9,782 nt of DNA from Sedimentisphaerales bacterium. Lineage in GTDB: Bacteria; Planctomycetota; Phycisphaerae; Sedimentisphaerales; SM23-30. The position numbers and the translations under genes were made by a program. Of the stretch, positions 1-5,989 are shown piece by piece. The notes beneath the pieces were generated by a model, which was given only the letters and a program-made list of their open reading frames with translations, made no database searches and was not told the DNA's origin. The stretch is from positions 1-9,782 of the forward strand of contig DAOVXR010000036.1 in NCBI GenBank assembly GCA_030636065.1, in the 5' to 3' direction. Position 1 is the first letter of the stretch; every line of letters begins with the position of its first letter.

Positions 1-157
1 CCGGATTGATATCCTCGCAGCTTATCCACAGAATATTCGGCTGTATGGACTGACTTACCCTGCCGGAATATATCCCATTCGCGCAGCCCGCCATCGCCAG
101 TGAACCGATCCCCCCTGCCGCCGCCCGCAAAAATTCTCGCCTGTTTGGTCTCAACAT
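1..157 (-). CDS. Sulfatase, N-terminal fragment (runs off the left edge)
   Basis: The reverse strand from the ATG at 157-155 reads through the window edge without a stop (52 codons). It begins MLRPNRREFLRAAAGG and continues to a lipobox-like LAMAGC, so it looks like a Tat-type signal (RR followed by FLRAAA) with a possible lipoprotein cysteine near residue 25. After a short linker comes NILWISCEDINP, the opening beta strand and first metal-binding Asp region typical of planctomycete sulfatases of the alkaline-phosphatase superfamily. These are exported hydrolases that remove sulfate esters from polysaccharides or other substrates. A strong Shine-Dalgarno (AGGAG on the minus strand, about 166-170) sits 8 nt before the ATG and supports this start. 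The catalytic CxPSR motif lies outside the window, so activity cannot be judged. The call rests on a short but very characteristic N-terminus. Confidence 0.8.
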   Translation of the reverse strand, partial: MLRPNRREFLRAAAGGIGSLAMAGCANGIYSGRVSQSIQPNILWISCEDINP

Positions 158-175
158 CTTGTTATCTCCTTAATT

Positions 176-205
176 TAGCCCCCGATGTAAAATCGGGGGG
201 TTCTT
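176..205. repeat. Palindromic intergenic repeat, copy 1 (8-bp perfect stem)
   Basis: CCCCCGAT (179-186) and ATCGGGGG (192-199) form a perfect stem around a GTAAA loop. The 30-bp unit recurs at 5712-5741 with 28 of 30 positions identical. This copy lies just upstream of the sulfatase Shine-Dalgarno, so it would fold in that gene's leader if transcribed. Because it is repeated away from any similar gene context, it is more likely a dispersed palindromic element than a dedicated regulator. Confidence 0.7.
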
Positions 206-323
206 AAATAGAGCATTGGGTATATTCTGCCATCAAGCAGAGGTTCTTGAACTCCTGCCCATGCACTATAACATCATCTTCCCAACTTTCCAACTCTTGA
301 AATTTTCCAATCTCCAAATCATT

Positions 324-347
324 AAATCTTCAAATCTTCAAATCTTT
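324..347. repeat. Short tandem repeat, 8-bp unit x3, upstream of hemC
   Basis: AAATCTTC occurs at 324-331 and 332-339, followed by AAATCTTT at 340-347. It sits in a low-complexity AT-rich run (about 281-350). The rest of the gap between the sulfatase and hemC (158-367) holds the palindrome at 176-205 and no convincing sigma-70 promoter. A similar AAATCATAAAATC-type run occurs near 3790-3818. Confidence 0.6.
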
Positions 348-367
348 ACACTACAATATCCCTCTCT

Positions 368-1294
368 ATGCAATACAAGAAAATCATTATTGGTACCCGC
401 GGCAGTAAATTGGCGATTTGGCAGGCGCAGTGGGTTAAATCATCGCTATTGACACTGTATCCCCGATTGTCTGTTGAGCTTCGTATCATCAAGACCACCG
501 GCGACATAGTTTTTGACACGCCTTTATCTGAAATCCCTGACAATGCTTTTTTTACCCGCGAAATCGAAAATCATCTTCTTGACGGGTCTATCGACCTGGC
601 CGTCCACAGTCTCAAGGACCTCCCTGCCGATTCTACGCCTGGCTTGTGTCTTGCCGCTGTTACTGCCCGGGTCGATCCTGCCGATGTGCTTATAAGTAAG
701 GGCAATCTGACTTTGGAACAGTTGCCGAAAAACGCCGTGATATTAACCGGCGCCCCTCGCCGTCGCGCTCAACTGCTGCATTACCGTCCTGACCTGCATA
801 TTGCCGACGTGCGCGGCAACGTACCTACCCGTCTTCGCAAGCTCGATGAATCGAACGCTCACGCTCTAATCATAGCCGCCGCCGGCTTGATTCGCCTCGA
901 TTTGCAAAGCTGTATCACCCATCGCCTTGACCCTGCCGATTTCCTGCCCGCACCCGGCCAGGGCGCACTGGCACTTGAAATACGTTCTGATAATACTGCC
1001 GTAGCCGAACTGCTCACTTCATTGAACGACCATCACAGCCGCTGCGCCACCACCGCCGAACGTACTGTTCTGTCCCACCTTCGGGCCGGCTGCCGAGTAC
1101 CCATCGGCGCTTATGCCCGGATAGAAGCCCGCGAATTATCTCTTCACGCCCGGCTTTTTGACACCGACGGCCAAAATCTTCTGACCGCTTGCGCTACCGG
1201 CTCAACCGAATCACCTGAACAGCTCGGCCGCATAGTCGCCCAACAACTGCTCGACCAGGGCGCCCGGAAAATACTTGATAATATCACTTCTTAA
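368..1294 (+). CDS. hemC: Hydroxymethylbilane synthase (porphobilinogen deaminase)
   Basis: This cytosolic enzyme (EC 2.5.1.61) joins four porphobilinogen molecules into the linear tetrapyrrole hydroxymethylbilane, the precursor of haem, sirohaem and corrinoids. At 308 aa it has the usual length of the family. The N-terminal strand reads IIIGTRGSKLAIWQAQ. TTGD is at 43-46. The catalytic Asp is D84 in HSLKDLP, and the substrate-binding arginine cluster APRRRAQL is near 129-136. PAPGQGALALE lies near 194-204, and the dipyrromethane-anchoring Cys is C242 in LRAGCRVPIGAYA. Both D84 and C242 fall at exactly the E. coli numbering. The ATG at 368 has no clear Shine-Dalgarno, but the N-terminal alignment fits this start. 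No other haem gene (hemA, hemD) is adjacent. Codon use is GC-rich, normal for a housekeeping gene here. Confidence 0.97.
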   Translation: MQYKKIIIGTRGSKLAIWQAQWVKSSLLTLYPRLSVELRIIKTTGDIVFDTPLSEIPDNAFFTREIENHLLDGSIDLAVHSLKDLPADSTPGLCLAAVTARVDPADVLISKGNLTLEQLPKNAVILTGAPRRRAQLLHYRPDLHIADVRGNVPTRLRKLDESNAHALIIAAAGLIRLDLQSCITHRLDPADFLPAPGQGALALEIRSDNTAVAELLTSLNDHHSRCATTAERTVLSHLRAGCRVPIGAYARIEARELSLHARLFDTDGQNLLTACATGSTESPEQLGRIVAQQLLDQGARKILDNITS

Positions 1295-1359
1295 AAACTC
1301 CCGACATGAAGCCGTGAACTAATAACAGACTAATCTCGCTTCCATTTTACGTCGAAAAA

Positions 1360-1368
1360 TGGTATAAT
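1360..1368 (+). promoter_or_regulatory. Extended -10 promoter for the 1424 gene
   Basis: TG-G-TATAAT (1360-1368) is a perfect extended -10 element. The -35 position is poor (around TTCCAT, 1340-1345), as is usual for extended -10 promoters. A start near 1375 would give a leader of roughly 50 nt before the ATG at 1424, so this gene probably has its own promoter separate from hemC. Confidence 0.6.
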
Positions 1369-1423
1369 GCACACATGAGTTGCGGTTGCAGGCAAACAGC
1401 CCGGCTTTCGGAGAAAAGGCAGG

Positions 1424-3595
1424 ATGAAGAGCGGAAAGTCATTATCAGCACCAGAACAGCCTGACGGACTGTCAAACGCGGTATTCGGCGCATGCCGGGC
1501 CGTGGTTGCGAATCCGTCCCGGAGTTGGACCGTCCGTATAACAAGGGCCTGTTTGCTCGCTATTGTCTTTCTCTTGGTGGTGCGCTTTACGGTCGTGGAA
1601 TTACTGCCCAAAAACCGCCTTTTTTACCATGAATTCACCTTTCAGCTTGGTAATTCAGAGTCGGCCGATAAACATACCAGCTTATGGGACCATTTTAGCC
1701 AACAGCAGAAGCAGATAATTCTCGAACTGGCCCGGAACACCAGCCCTGCCCTGAGCCGGGAACTCATTGTAACCCGGAGCCATTCTTCCAGTCCCAACAC
1801 GCTTGTCCTTTGCCTGAGTTACCCCTGCGACAACAAGAATATTACAAGGGAAGAGGAATTTCGCCGACTCATTACGGATTATGCCAAATATCGCCGCCCT
1901 GCCGAATCCGAATGGGCCGATAATGTTCAGCAACCACAAACCAGATCAAAAACCTCACCGCCCTATCGGTTTCGGAAATCCGAAGAATATAATCAACGAC
2001 TGCAGGAGCTTATCCTTTTGCAGAGCGAATATGCCCGCATGGACGCTCAAAGTGTGGTTTTGGAACATCGATTGCTGCCTGCCATACCGGCAAACAATCC
2101 GGCCGATTTCGGGAAGTTTATGCAACCTTATGTGCAAAACGCCCTGGCACAGGACGGGCAATGGCATCATTTAAATCAATGGCTTGATAAGTTGCGCAGC
2201 CAACGGGCTGAACTTGACATCAAATGCGGGCAGTGTGATTCCACCGAACAATTAGAGATATTATTACAGCAGCGTGAGCAGGTTGAATTACAATACAATC
2301 AGGAAAAACGGAATCTCGACCAGCGTCGCGAACTGATTACCGAAATGGTCAGACTGGAATGCTGGGGCCCCTACCAGGAGCATCTCAAAATAAAGATTCA
2401 GGAAAAGCAACAGGCCATGATTGCCAATTCCGACCAGCAGTTAGTCCTCAAAGTGGAACTCGACCGCCTGAAAAATCGTAATAGTCGCCCCCTGCCACCT
2501 TCCGCTTCGCCTGCGAACTCAACCGATACCACCGTCGGCTCCCGTAATATAGAATTTCGTCCGAGATTCATACGAACCGCCAATCGCTATGAAACCCGCG
2601 AGACTTTTTCGCGTCCGCAATATTTGATCATGGCGTCAGCGACCTTCCTCGGAGCCGCGCTGGGGTTGCTTATCGGCACCGGCCGTGTCGGTAAAAAAAT
2701 AAATGTTCACAACGTATCATCCAAAGAAACAGAAAAAGCCCAACAGGAACAGGAACCACCGAAACCAAAGGAACCGCCCTATGAGGTAATCATACACCCC
2801 CTGCCGGATAAAATTGACCCACCGGAAATAATGGTTTCGCCGGAAGCGATTGTTCCATCGGAAGAAATTGAACAACAGGAAGAACAGCCGGAAGAACAGG
2901 CGGAACAACCGGTACTGGAAAAACCGGAAGAACCACAGCCACAGGAAGAACCTGAAGAACAGACAGCCGAGACAGACTCAAGCGACCATCCCAGGTCTTT
3001 GGCTGAGACCGTCGAGCATCTGGGTCAACAGGTTGGCGCCTCTCCTGTCATATTACTTGCCGTCCCTGAGTTCGATACTGCCTCGCCGCGTACAGCGGTG
3101 AACCTGGCGATTTCTCTTACTCGTTCTTCGTTGGAGGTGCTGTTGGTGGAAGCCGACCTTGATCGCCATGATTTAGCCGCGGTGTTTGAGTTACCTGAAT
3201 CGCCCGGTTTTTACGAATGGCGTCGTGGCGAAATCTGGGCGTCCAGGGCTATAACACCCACCTCACTAACCGGCCTTAGCTTTATGCATACCGGCGATCC
3301 TTCCCCTCAGCAGTGTAGCAGTGAGGTTGATATAAGCAGGGAATCTCATCGTTGGAGTAACCTTCGTCGCGGTTATGATGTTACGGTAATTTACTGTCCT
3401 GCCGCTCTTTCTGTTCTGTCTGAGTCTTCAGATACCCGGCAGCTTGCCTCTGCCGCCCTGCTTGATTTGGTTGACGGCGTTTTTGTTCTGACTCGCACCG
3501 CCCAACAAGCCGATAGCCCACCCCCGCCACAGATCGAGACACTTCTCGAAAACCGCCGCGCCCGATTCCTCGGCTCAATCGCGATTAATGCCTGA
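1424..3595 (+). CDS. Two-TM coiled-coil protein with degenerate BY-kinase/Wzc-like P-loop domain
   Basis: A 723-aa membrane protein. TM1 is about residues 42-62 (ACLLAIVFLLVVRFTVVELL). A long, Gln/Glu-rich, probably coiled-coil extracytoplasmic region covers about 185-350, and TM2 is about 400-418. A Pro/Glu-rich linker follows (about 437-515), then a cytoplasmic alpha/beta domain (about 525-723). This order matches Wzz/Wzc-type polysaccharide co-polymerases with a C-terminal BY-kinase. VLLVEADLDR (572-580) fits Walker A' and RTAVNLAISL (556-565) fits the helix after the P-loop. However, the P-loop GxGKS/T is replaced by EFDTASPRT, the Walker B-like strand reads YDVTVIYCPA where an Asp is expected, and no Tyr-rich tail is present. 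I infer a catalytically dead relative with a structural or regulatory role in envelope or exopolysaccharide work. Shine-Dalgarno GGAG (1410-1413) is 10 nt from the ATG. Exact family is uncertain. Confidence 0.65.
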   Translation: MKSGKSLSAPEQPDGLSNAVFGACRAVVANPSRSWTVRITRACLLAIVFLLVVRFTVVELLPKNRLFYHEFTFQLGNSESADKHTSLWDHFSQQQKQIILELARNTSPALSRELIVTRSHSSSPNTLVLCLSYPCDNKNITREEEFRRLITDYAKYRRPAESEWADNVQQPQTRSKTSPPYRFRKSEEYNQRLQELILLQSEYARMDAQSVVLEHRLLPAIPANNPADFGKFMQPYVQNALAQDGQWHHLNQWLDKLRSQRAELDIKCGQCDSTEQLEILLQQREQVELQYNQEKRNLDQRRELITEMVRLECWGPYQEHLKIKIQEKQQAMIANSDQQLVLKVELDRLKNRNSRPLPPSASPANSTDTTVGSRNIEFRPRFIRTANRYETRETFSRPQYLIMASATFLGAALGLLIGTGRVGKKINVHNVSSKETEKAQQEQEPPKPKEPPYEVIIHPLPDKIDPPEIMVSPEAIVPSEEIEQQEEQPEEQAEQPVLEKPEEPQPQEEPEEQTAETDSSDHPRSLAETVEHLGQQVGASPVILLAVPEFDTASPRTAVNLAISLTRSSLEVLLVEADLDRHDLAAVFELPESPGFYEWRRGEIWASRAITPTSLTGLSFMHTGDPSPQQCSSEVDISRESHRWSNLRRGYDVTVIYCPAALSVLSESSDTRQLASAALLDLVDGVFVLTRTAQQADSPPPPQIETLLENRRARFLGSIAINA

Positions 3596-3626
3596 CCCGC
3601 CGCCGCCGGAACCAACCAGCAAGTAG

Positions 3627-3644
3627 GGTGCGATGTATCGCACC
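3627..3644 (+). terminator. Hairpin after the 1424 gene, possible terminator
   Basis: GGTGCGAT (3627-3634) pairs perfectly with ATCGCACC (3637-3644), 31 nt after the stop codon, and is followed by ATTTCTTT. It could end transcription of the large gene. The GTAGGGTGCGAT... style also matches REP-like palindromes widespread in bacteria, so it may be a repeat doing double duty. Confidence 0.4.
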
Positions 3645-3650
3645 ATTTCT

Positions 3651-3684
3651 TTATTAGGCCCGAAAGAGCGCATAGCCGGGTGGC
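3651..3684. repeat. Dispersed repeat 'AGGCCCGAAAGAGCGCATAG' type, copy 1
   Basis: This segment, from TTATTAGGCCCG to CCGGGTGGC, recurs at 5634-5674, where it carries an 8-bp insertion (a duplicated GAAGGGCC-like piece) and GGGCGGC in place of GGGTGGC. Both copies lie in the gene-free DNA flanking the 4540 gene. Confidence 0.65.
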
Positions 3685-3722
3685 AGCCACCGAGCCTTCG
3701 AGGTGGATGACTCATCGGGTGG

Positions 3723-3769
3723 CATGCTTTACGCGTAGCTTATGCAAAGCATAAGCAAGCTTAAGCATG
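3723..3769. repeat. Nested palindrome (REP-like)
   Basis: An inner perfect stem GCTTATGC / GCATAAGC (3738-3745 and 3749-3756, AAA loop) sits inside an outer 7-bp stem CATGCTT (3723-3729) / AAGCATG (3763-3769). There is no T-tract, so it is better read as a REP-like element than a terminator. Confidence 0.6.
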
Positions 3770-3854
3770 GTTTCCCGAACCCTTTCATCTCTAAATCATA
3801 AAATCTAAAATCATAAAATTCTTCCGGGTCTCACCCCACACGGCCATTCTGTTT

Positions 3855-3950
3855 CTCACTAACCCCTCACTCTATTGAGGGTTCACAATTCGTATAAATT
3901 CCCTTTCAACCGTTTCAGCCCAAAAAATGTTATCGAACACCTTTAATTCG
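3855..3950. repeat. 96-bp direct repeat, copy 1 (left flank of the 4540 gene)
   Basis: This segment matches 5885-5981 in the same orientation with about four substitutions and one 1-bp indel (about 95% identity). It contains a small palindrome, CCCTCA (3864-3869) / TGAGGG (3876-3881), whose stem is one base pair longer in copy 2. The two copies bracket about 1.93 kb containing only the dockerin/C-lectin gene and its repeats. Confidence 0.85.
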
Positions 3951-4295
3951 ATTCAAATAAAAACGATAAATTATTTCGTATTGCTTCAGGGCAATAAAAA
4001 TTGTTATCCCCATCCCACATAAAATATATCCCCCTATCATCAATCAAGTAAGCGATGAGAATAGTATGAAGGCAATAAGGGGGCTGGAGGGACTGATGGG
4101 GGAGTAGGAGAATATGTTGTAAGATATTGAGTTTTTCAACAGCCCCATCAATCACTAAACTTTCAATATTCGGTTTTCAATGGGCAAAATCTTGGACTCG
4201 AAAGGCCGATTTTATGATTTTCAACTTCAGATTAATTTTTGCATAGGACACCCCACCCTGCAAGACTGTCTCCTGTTTTGTCAGGCAGTTTTCCC

Positions 4296-4324
4296 TTGAT
4301 ACGAGATAGGTGTTAGAATATAAT
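4296..4324 (+). promoter_or_regulatory. Near-consensus sigma-70 promoter upstream of the 4540 gene
   Basis: TTGATA (4296-4301), a 17-bp spacer and a perfect TATAAT (4319-4324) form one of the two best promoters in the window. Start is predicted near 4331, which leaves an untranslated leader of about 209 nt before the ATG at 4540. A second TATAAT at 4410-4415 has no matching -35. Confidence 0.6.
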
Positions 4325-4481
4325 GACAAGTGGTCTGAGGTGTGATGGATTTGGGCGTTGCAGGGCAGGTGAAAAGAGAAATTCCCACTGCGAAGCTACT
4401 TTGACGGGTTATAATAGATTTAAGCTTTGGTCATAGTTGTTGAGTGTGTATAGATGATGAGAAAAATTGAAAACCGGTAAT

Positions 4482-4502
4482 AATATAGAGAGGTTCTATA
4501 TT
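4482..4502 (+). promoter_or_regulatory. Leader inverted repeat before the 4540 gene
   Basis: AATATAGA (4482-4489) and TCTATATT (4495-4502) form a perfect 8-bp AU-rich stem with a GAGGT loop. A run of seven T follows at about 4507-4513, then the real Shine-Dalgarno at 4526-4533. It could be a weak attenuator, an RNA stability element or an operator. No known riboswitch motif was recognised in the leader. Confidence 0.35.
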
Positions 4503-4539
4503 GATGGTTTTTTTGTATATTGATAGTGAGGTGTAAGCC

Positions 4540-5487
4540 ATGAGAAACTCAAGAATAATACTTTTAGTGATAGTAGCAGGTCTGTGTCTAAGCAATTTAC
4601 CAATAAGCCTTGCTGTTTGTCCATCGGCGGATGTTAGTGGGGACTGTCGAGTTGACCTGGAAGATTTTTCTATACTTGCTGAGCAATGGCTTATGGGTTA
4701 CGACACTGACGATCTTGCCATTATGGCAACGGAATGGCTGATGGAAGGAATCCCTGAAGACCCATGTAACTTGCTTTGGGTGTCTATAAATGATCCCGGA
4801 GTTGACGGCCATGAAGGCTTTGACGGCCAGATGAGTAAATATGAGACGACTAATGCCCAGTATTGTGAGTTTCTTAACGCTGCACTTGCTTCTGGTGACA
4901 TAATCGTTGGCGGTGACAACATTGTCTATGGTGCCAACGGCTCCAACAGCGGAACAGATTTTGTCGGCCAGGTGTATTATGATCTTGCTGGTTTGGGTTT
5001 GATTTCCAATGGAGCCACCAGTGGGGGAGCGGCCCGGATTAACTGGACTGGCAACTCGTTCACTGTTGACAGCGGCTTTGAGAATCATCCTGTAACTTGT
5101 GTAAGTTGGTATGGTTCAACAGCCTTTTGCAATTATTATGGCTTTAGATTGCCTACGGAGTGGGAATGGCAGGCAGTAGCAGACCATACAATAGTAGATC
5201 CTTATGCCTATGGTTGTGGTCCGAGCATCAATAACAGTATTGCAAACTATTATAACTCAACGCATCCGGATGGCACTACAGTTGTTGGCGATTTTGGTAC
5301 TTATGGTTACGGAATGTGCGATATGGCAGGCAATGTTTGGGAGTGGACGAGCAGTGGTAGCGATCTCATTATCCGCGGCGGCTGCTGGGCCAGCACCGAC
5401 TACGACTGTACGGTCGCGCGCCGGCTCTACTGCGGCCTCGGCCCGCACCGCACGGCCTACACCCTAGGGTTTCGGGTGTGTCGTTGA
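4540..5487 (+). CDS. Secreted dockerin-like / FGE-type C-lectin-fold protein with hypervariable-looking C-terminus
   Basis: A 315-aa exported protein. Residues 1-25 are a Sec signal peptide (hydrophobic core, SLA before V26). Residues about 30-70 are a dockerin-like calcium repeat (DVSGDCRVDLEDFSILAEQW, then a degenerate second half). About 78-315 is a formylglycine-generating-enzyme/SUMF1-type domain: YETTNAQYCEFLN, HPVTCVSWYGSTAFC, FRLPTEWEWQ, DMAGNVWEW, IRGG and final LGFRV. The catalytic Cys pair of true FGE (GGSxLCxxSxC region) is absent; here the text is GGCWASTDYDC, so I read it as a C-type-lectin binding scaffold, not an enzyme. This is a known scaffold for DGR targets, and the last ~35 codons differ sharply in composition from the rest. 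Shine-Dalgarno GTGAGGTG (4526-4533) ends 6 nt before the ATG. Likely role: surface or secreted ligand binding; the ligand is unknown. Confidence 0.85.
   Translation: MRNSRIILLVIVAGLCLSNLPISLAVCPSADVSGDCRVDLEDFSILAEQWLMGYDTDDLAIMATEWLMEGIPEDPCNLLWVSINDPGVDGHEGFDGQMSKYETTNAQYCEFLNAALASGDIIVGGDNIVYGANGSNSGTDFVGQVYYDLAGLGLISNGATSGGAARINWTGNSFTVDSGFENHPVTCVSWYGSTAFCNYYGFRLPTEWEWQAVADHTIVDPYAYGCGPSINNSIANYYNSTHPDGTTVVGDFGTYGYGMCDMAGNVWEWTSSGSDLIIRGGCWASTDYDCTVARRLYCGLGPHRTAYTLGFRVCR
5383..5484 (+). other. Candidate DGR variable repeat (VR) in the C-terminus of the 4540 gene
   Basis: Codons 282-309 (5383-5466) are the candidate variable core, and GGG TTT CGG GTG TGT CGT (to 5484) is the candidate invariant 3' end. 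GC is 73% over 5371-5470 against 47% over 4861-4960. Of the 28 core codons 20 end in C and 26 end in G or C, and no Asn codon remains. This is what AAC codons of a template repeat become when A-specific mutagenic retrohoming changes positions 1 and 2. The position, just before GFRV at the end of a C-lectin fold, is the usual DGR site. No template repeat or reverse transcriptase is in the window, so the assignment is an inference. Confidence 0.55.
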
Positions 5488-5490
5488 ACC

Positions 5491-5536
5491 TATTAGTCTT
5501 GTAGGATGGGCTTCAGCCCATGCTACAAGACTAATA
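5491..5536 (+). terminator. Long hairpin 3 nt after the stop codon (DGR-type hairpin or terminator)
   Basis: The outer arms (5491-5504 and 5523-5536) pair perfectly over 14 bp, from TATTAGTCTTGTAG to its complement. A single G/G mismatch follows, then ATGGGC / GCCCAT with a TTCA loop. It begins 3 nt after the TGA. Characterised DGRs carry a hairpin just downstream of the variable repeat that aids retrohoming. The TGTAGGATGGGCTTCAGCCC core also resembles a dispersed REP-like palindrome, and transcription termination is possible, though no strong T-tract follows. Confidence 0.5.
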
Positions 5537-5609
5537 ATCTTTGTGCCTTTTCTTAATCAGTCCGCCTGCGGCAGATCAGTGTAAATCCGTGTCTGTTATT
5601 CTTTTTTCG

Positions 5610-5876
5610 TAACCGTTCACGGTTTCTTTTCTTTTATTAGGCCCGAAGGGCCGAAAGAGCGCATAGCCGGGCGGCGTAAGCCCCCGGAAAGGTTACGACA
5701 ACAACCTTAAATAGCCCCTGATATAAAATCGGGGGGTTCTTTTCTTTATTAGCCCTGAAAGGGCAAAATAGACTAACCCAGGGCAACGCCCTGGGTAACG
5801 AAGCAAACAAACATTTTTAAGCCCTGAAGGGGCGAAAGAAAGTCCGCCACAGGCGGATAAAAAGCGTGAACGGTTA
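5610..5876. repeat. Cluster of palindromic intergenic repeats bounded by a 12-bp inverted repeat
   Basis: A gene-free stretch (the gap as a whole is 5488-5989) bounded by TAACCGTTCACG (5610-5621) and its reverse complement (5865-5876). Inside are copy 2 of the AGGCCCGAA... repeat (5634-5674), copy 2 of the CCCC(C/T)GAT palindrome (5712-5741), CCCT-GAA-AGGG near 5753-5763, a perfect 9-bp stem ACCCAGGGC/GCCCTGGGT (5776-5796), AGCCCTGAAGGGGC near 5820, and TCCGCC/GGCGGA near 5843-5857. No coding potential was seen. Confidence 0.65.
5712..5741. repeat. Palindromic intergenic repeat, copy 2
   Basis: Matches the element at 176-205 at 28 of 30 positions. The substitutions (CCCCTGATA for CCCCCGATG) shorten the perfect stem slightly. 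It lies between two unrelated genes, which argues that the family is dispersed and not gene-specific. Confidence 0.65.
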
Positions 5877-5884
5877 ATCTTTTC

Positions 5885-5981
5885 CTCACTATCCCCTCAC
5901 TCTATTGAGGGGTTCACAATTCGTATAAATTCCCTTTCAACCGTTTCAGCCCAAAAAATATTACCGAACACCTTTAACTCG
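5885..5981. repeat. 96-bp direct repeat, copy 2 (right flank of the 4540 gene)
   Basis: The partner of 3855-3950, same orientation, about 95% identical. It ends 8 bp before the stop of the leftward PIN gene. Its palindrome CCCCTCA (5893-5899) / TGAGGGG (5906-5912) has no T-tract in the leftward direction, so it is not a good terminator for the PIN operon. Confidence 0.85.
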
Positions 5982-5989
5982 CCCGGGTA

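Larger units (their letters stand above)
3596..4539. other. Gene-free, repeat-rich interval
   Basis: No credible gene is visible in these ~940 bp; short open frames here lack family motifs and start signals. Contents in order: a REP-like hairpin (3627-3644), a 34-bp segment repeated near 5634 (3651-3684), a nested palindrome (3723-3769), an AT-rich low-complexity run (about 3786-3820), copy 1 of a 96-bp direct repeat (3855-3950), a stretch without recognisable content (3951-4295), and the promoter and leader of the 4540 gene (from 4296). Confidence 0.7.

Noticed and set aside
1375..1464. Small rightward open frame of 29 codons just after the 1360-1368 promoter, overlapping the start of the 1424 gene
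   Set aside because: No Shine-Dalgarno and no recognisable product; starting at the predicted +1 makes translation unlikely.
4128..4146. GAGTTTTTCAACAGCCCC, resembling an insertion-sequence end
   Set aside because: Single short match from memory, with no partner end or transposase nearby.
3943..4155. 70-codon leftward open frame in the gene-free interval
   Set aside because: No family motif, no good Shine-Dalgarno, and it overlaps the 96-bp repeat; odd composition suggests chance.
4597..5088. 163-codon leftward open frame inside the dockerin/C-lectin gene
   Set aside because: Antisense to a gene with clear signal peptide, dockerin and FGE motifs; its translation resembles nothing and it lacks a start signal.
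4540..5487. Annotation as an active formylglycine-generating enzyme
   Set aside because: The active-site Cys pair is not at the expected place, and the secreted dockerin context fits a binding protein better.
5600..5880. Closely spaced palindromes as a possible CRISPR array
   Set aside because: Units differ in sequence and spacing, there are no regular spacers and no cas genes.
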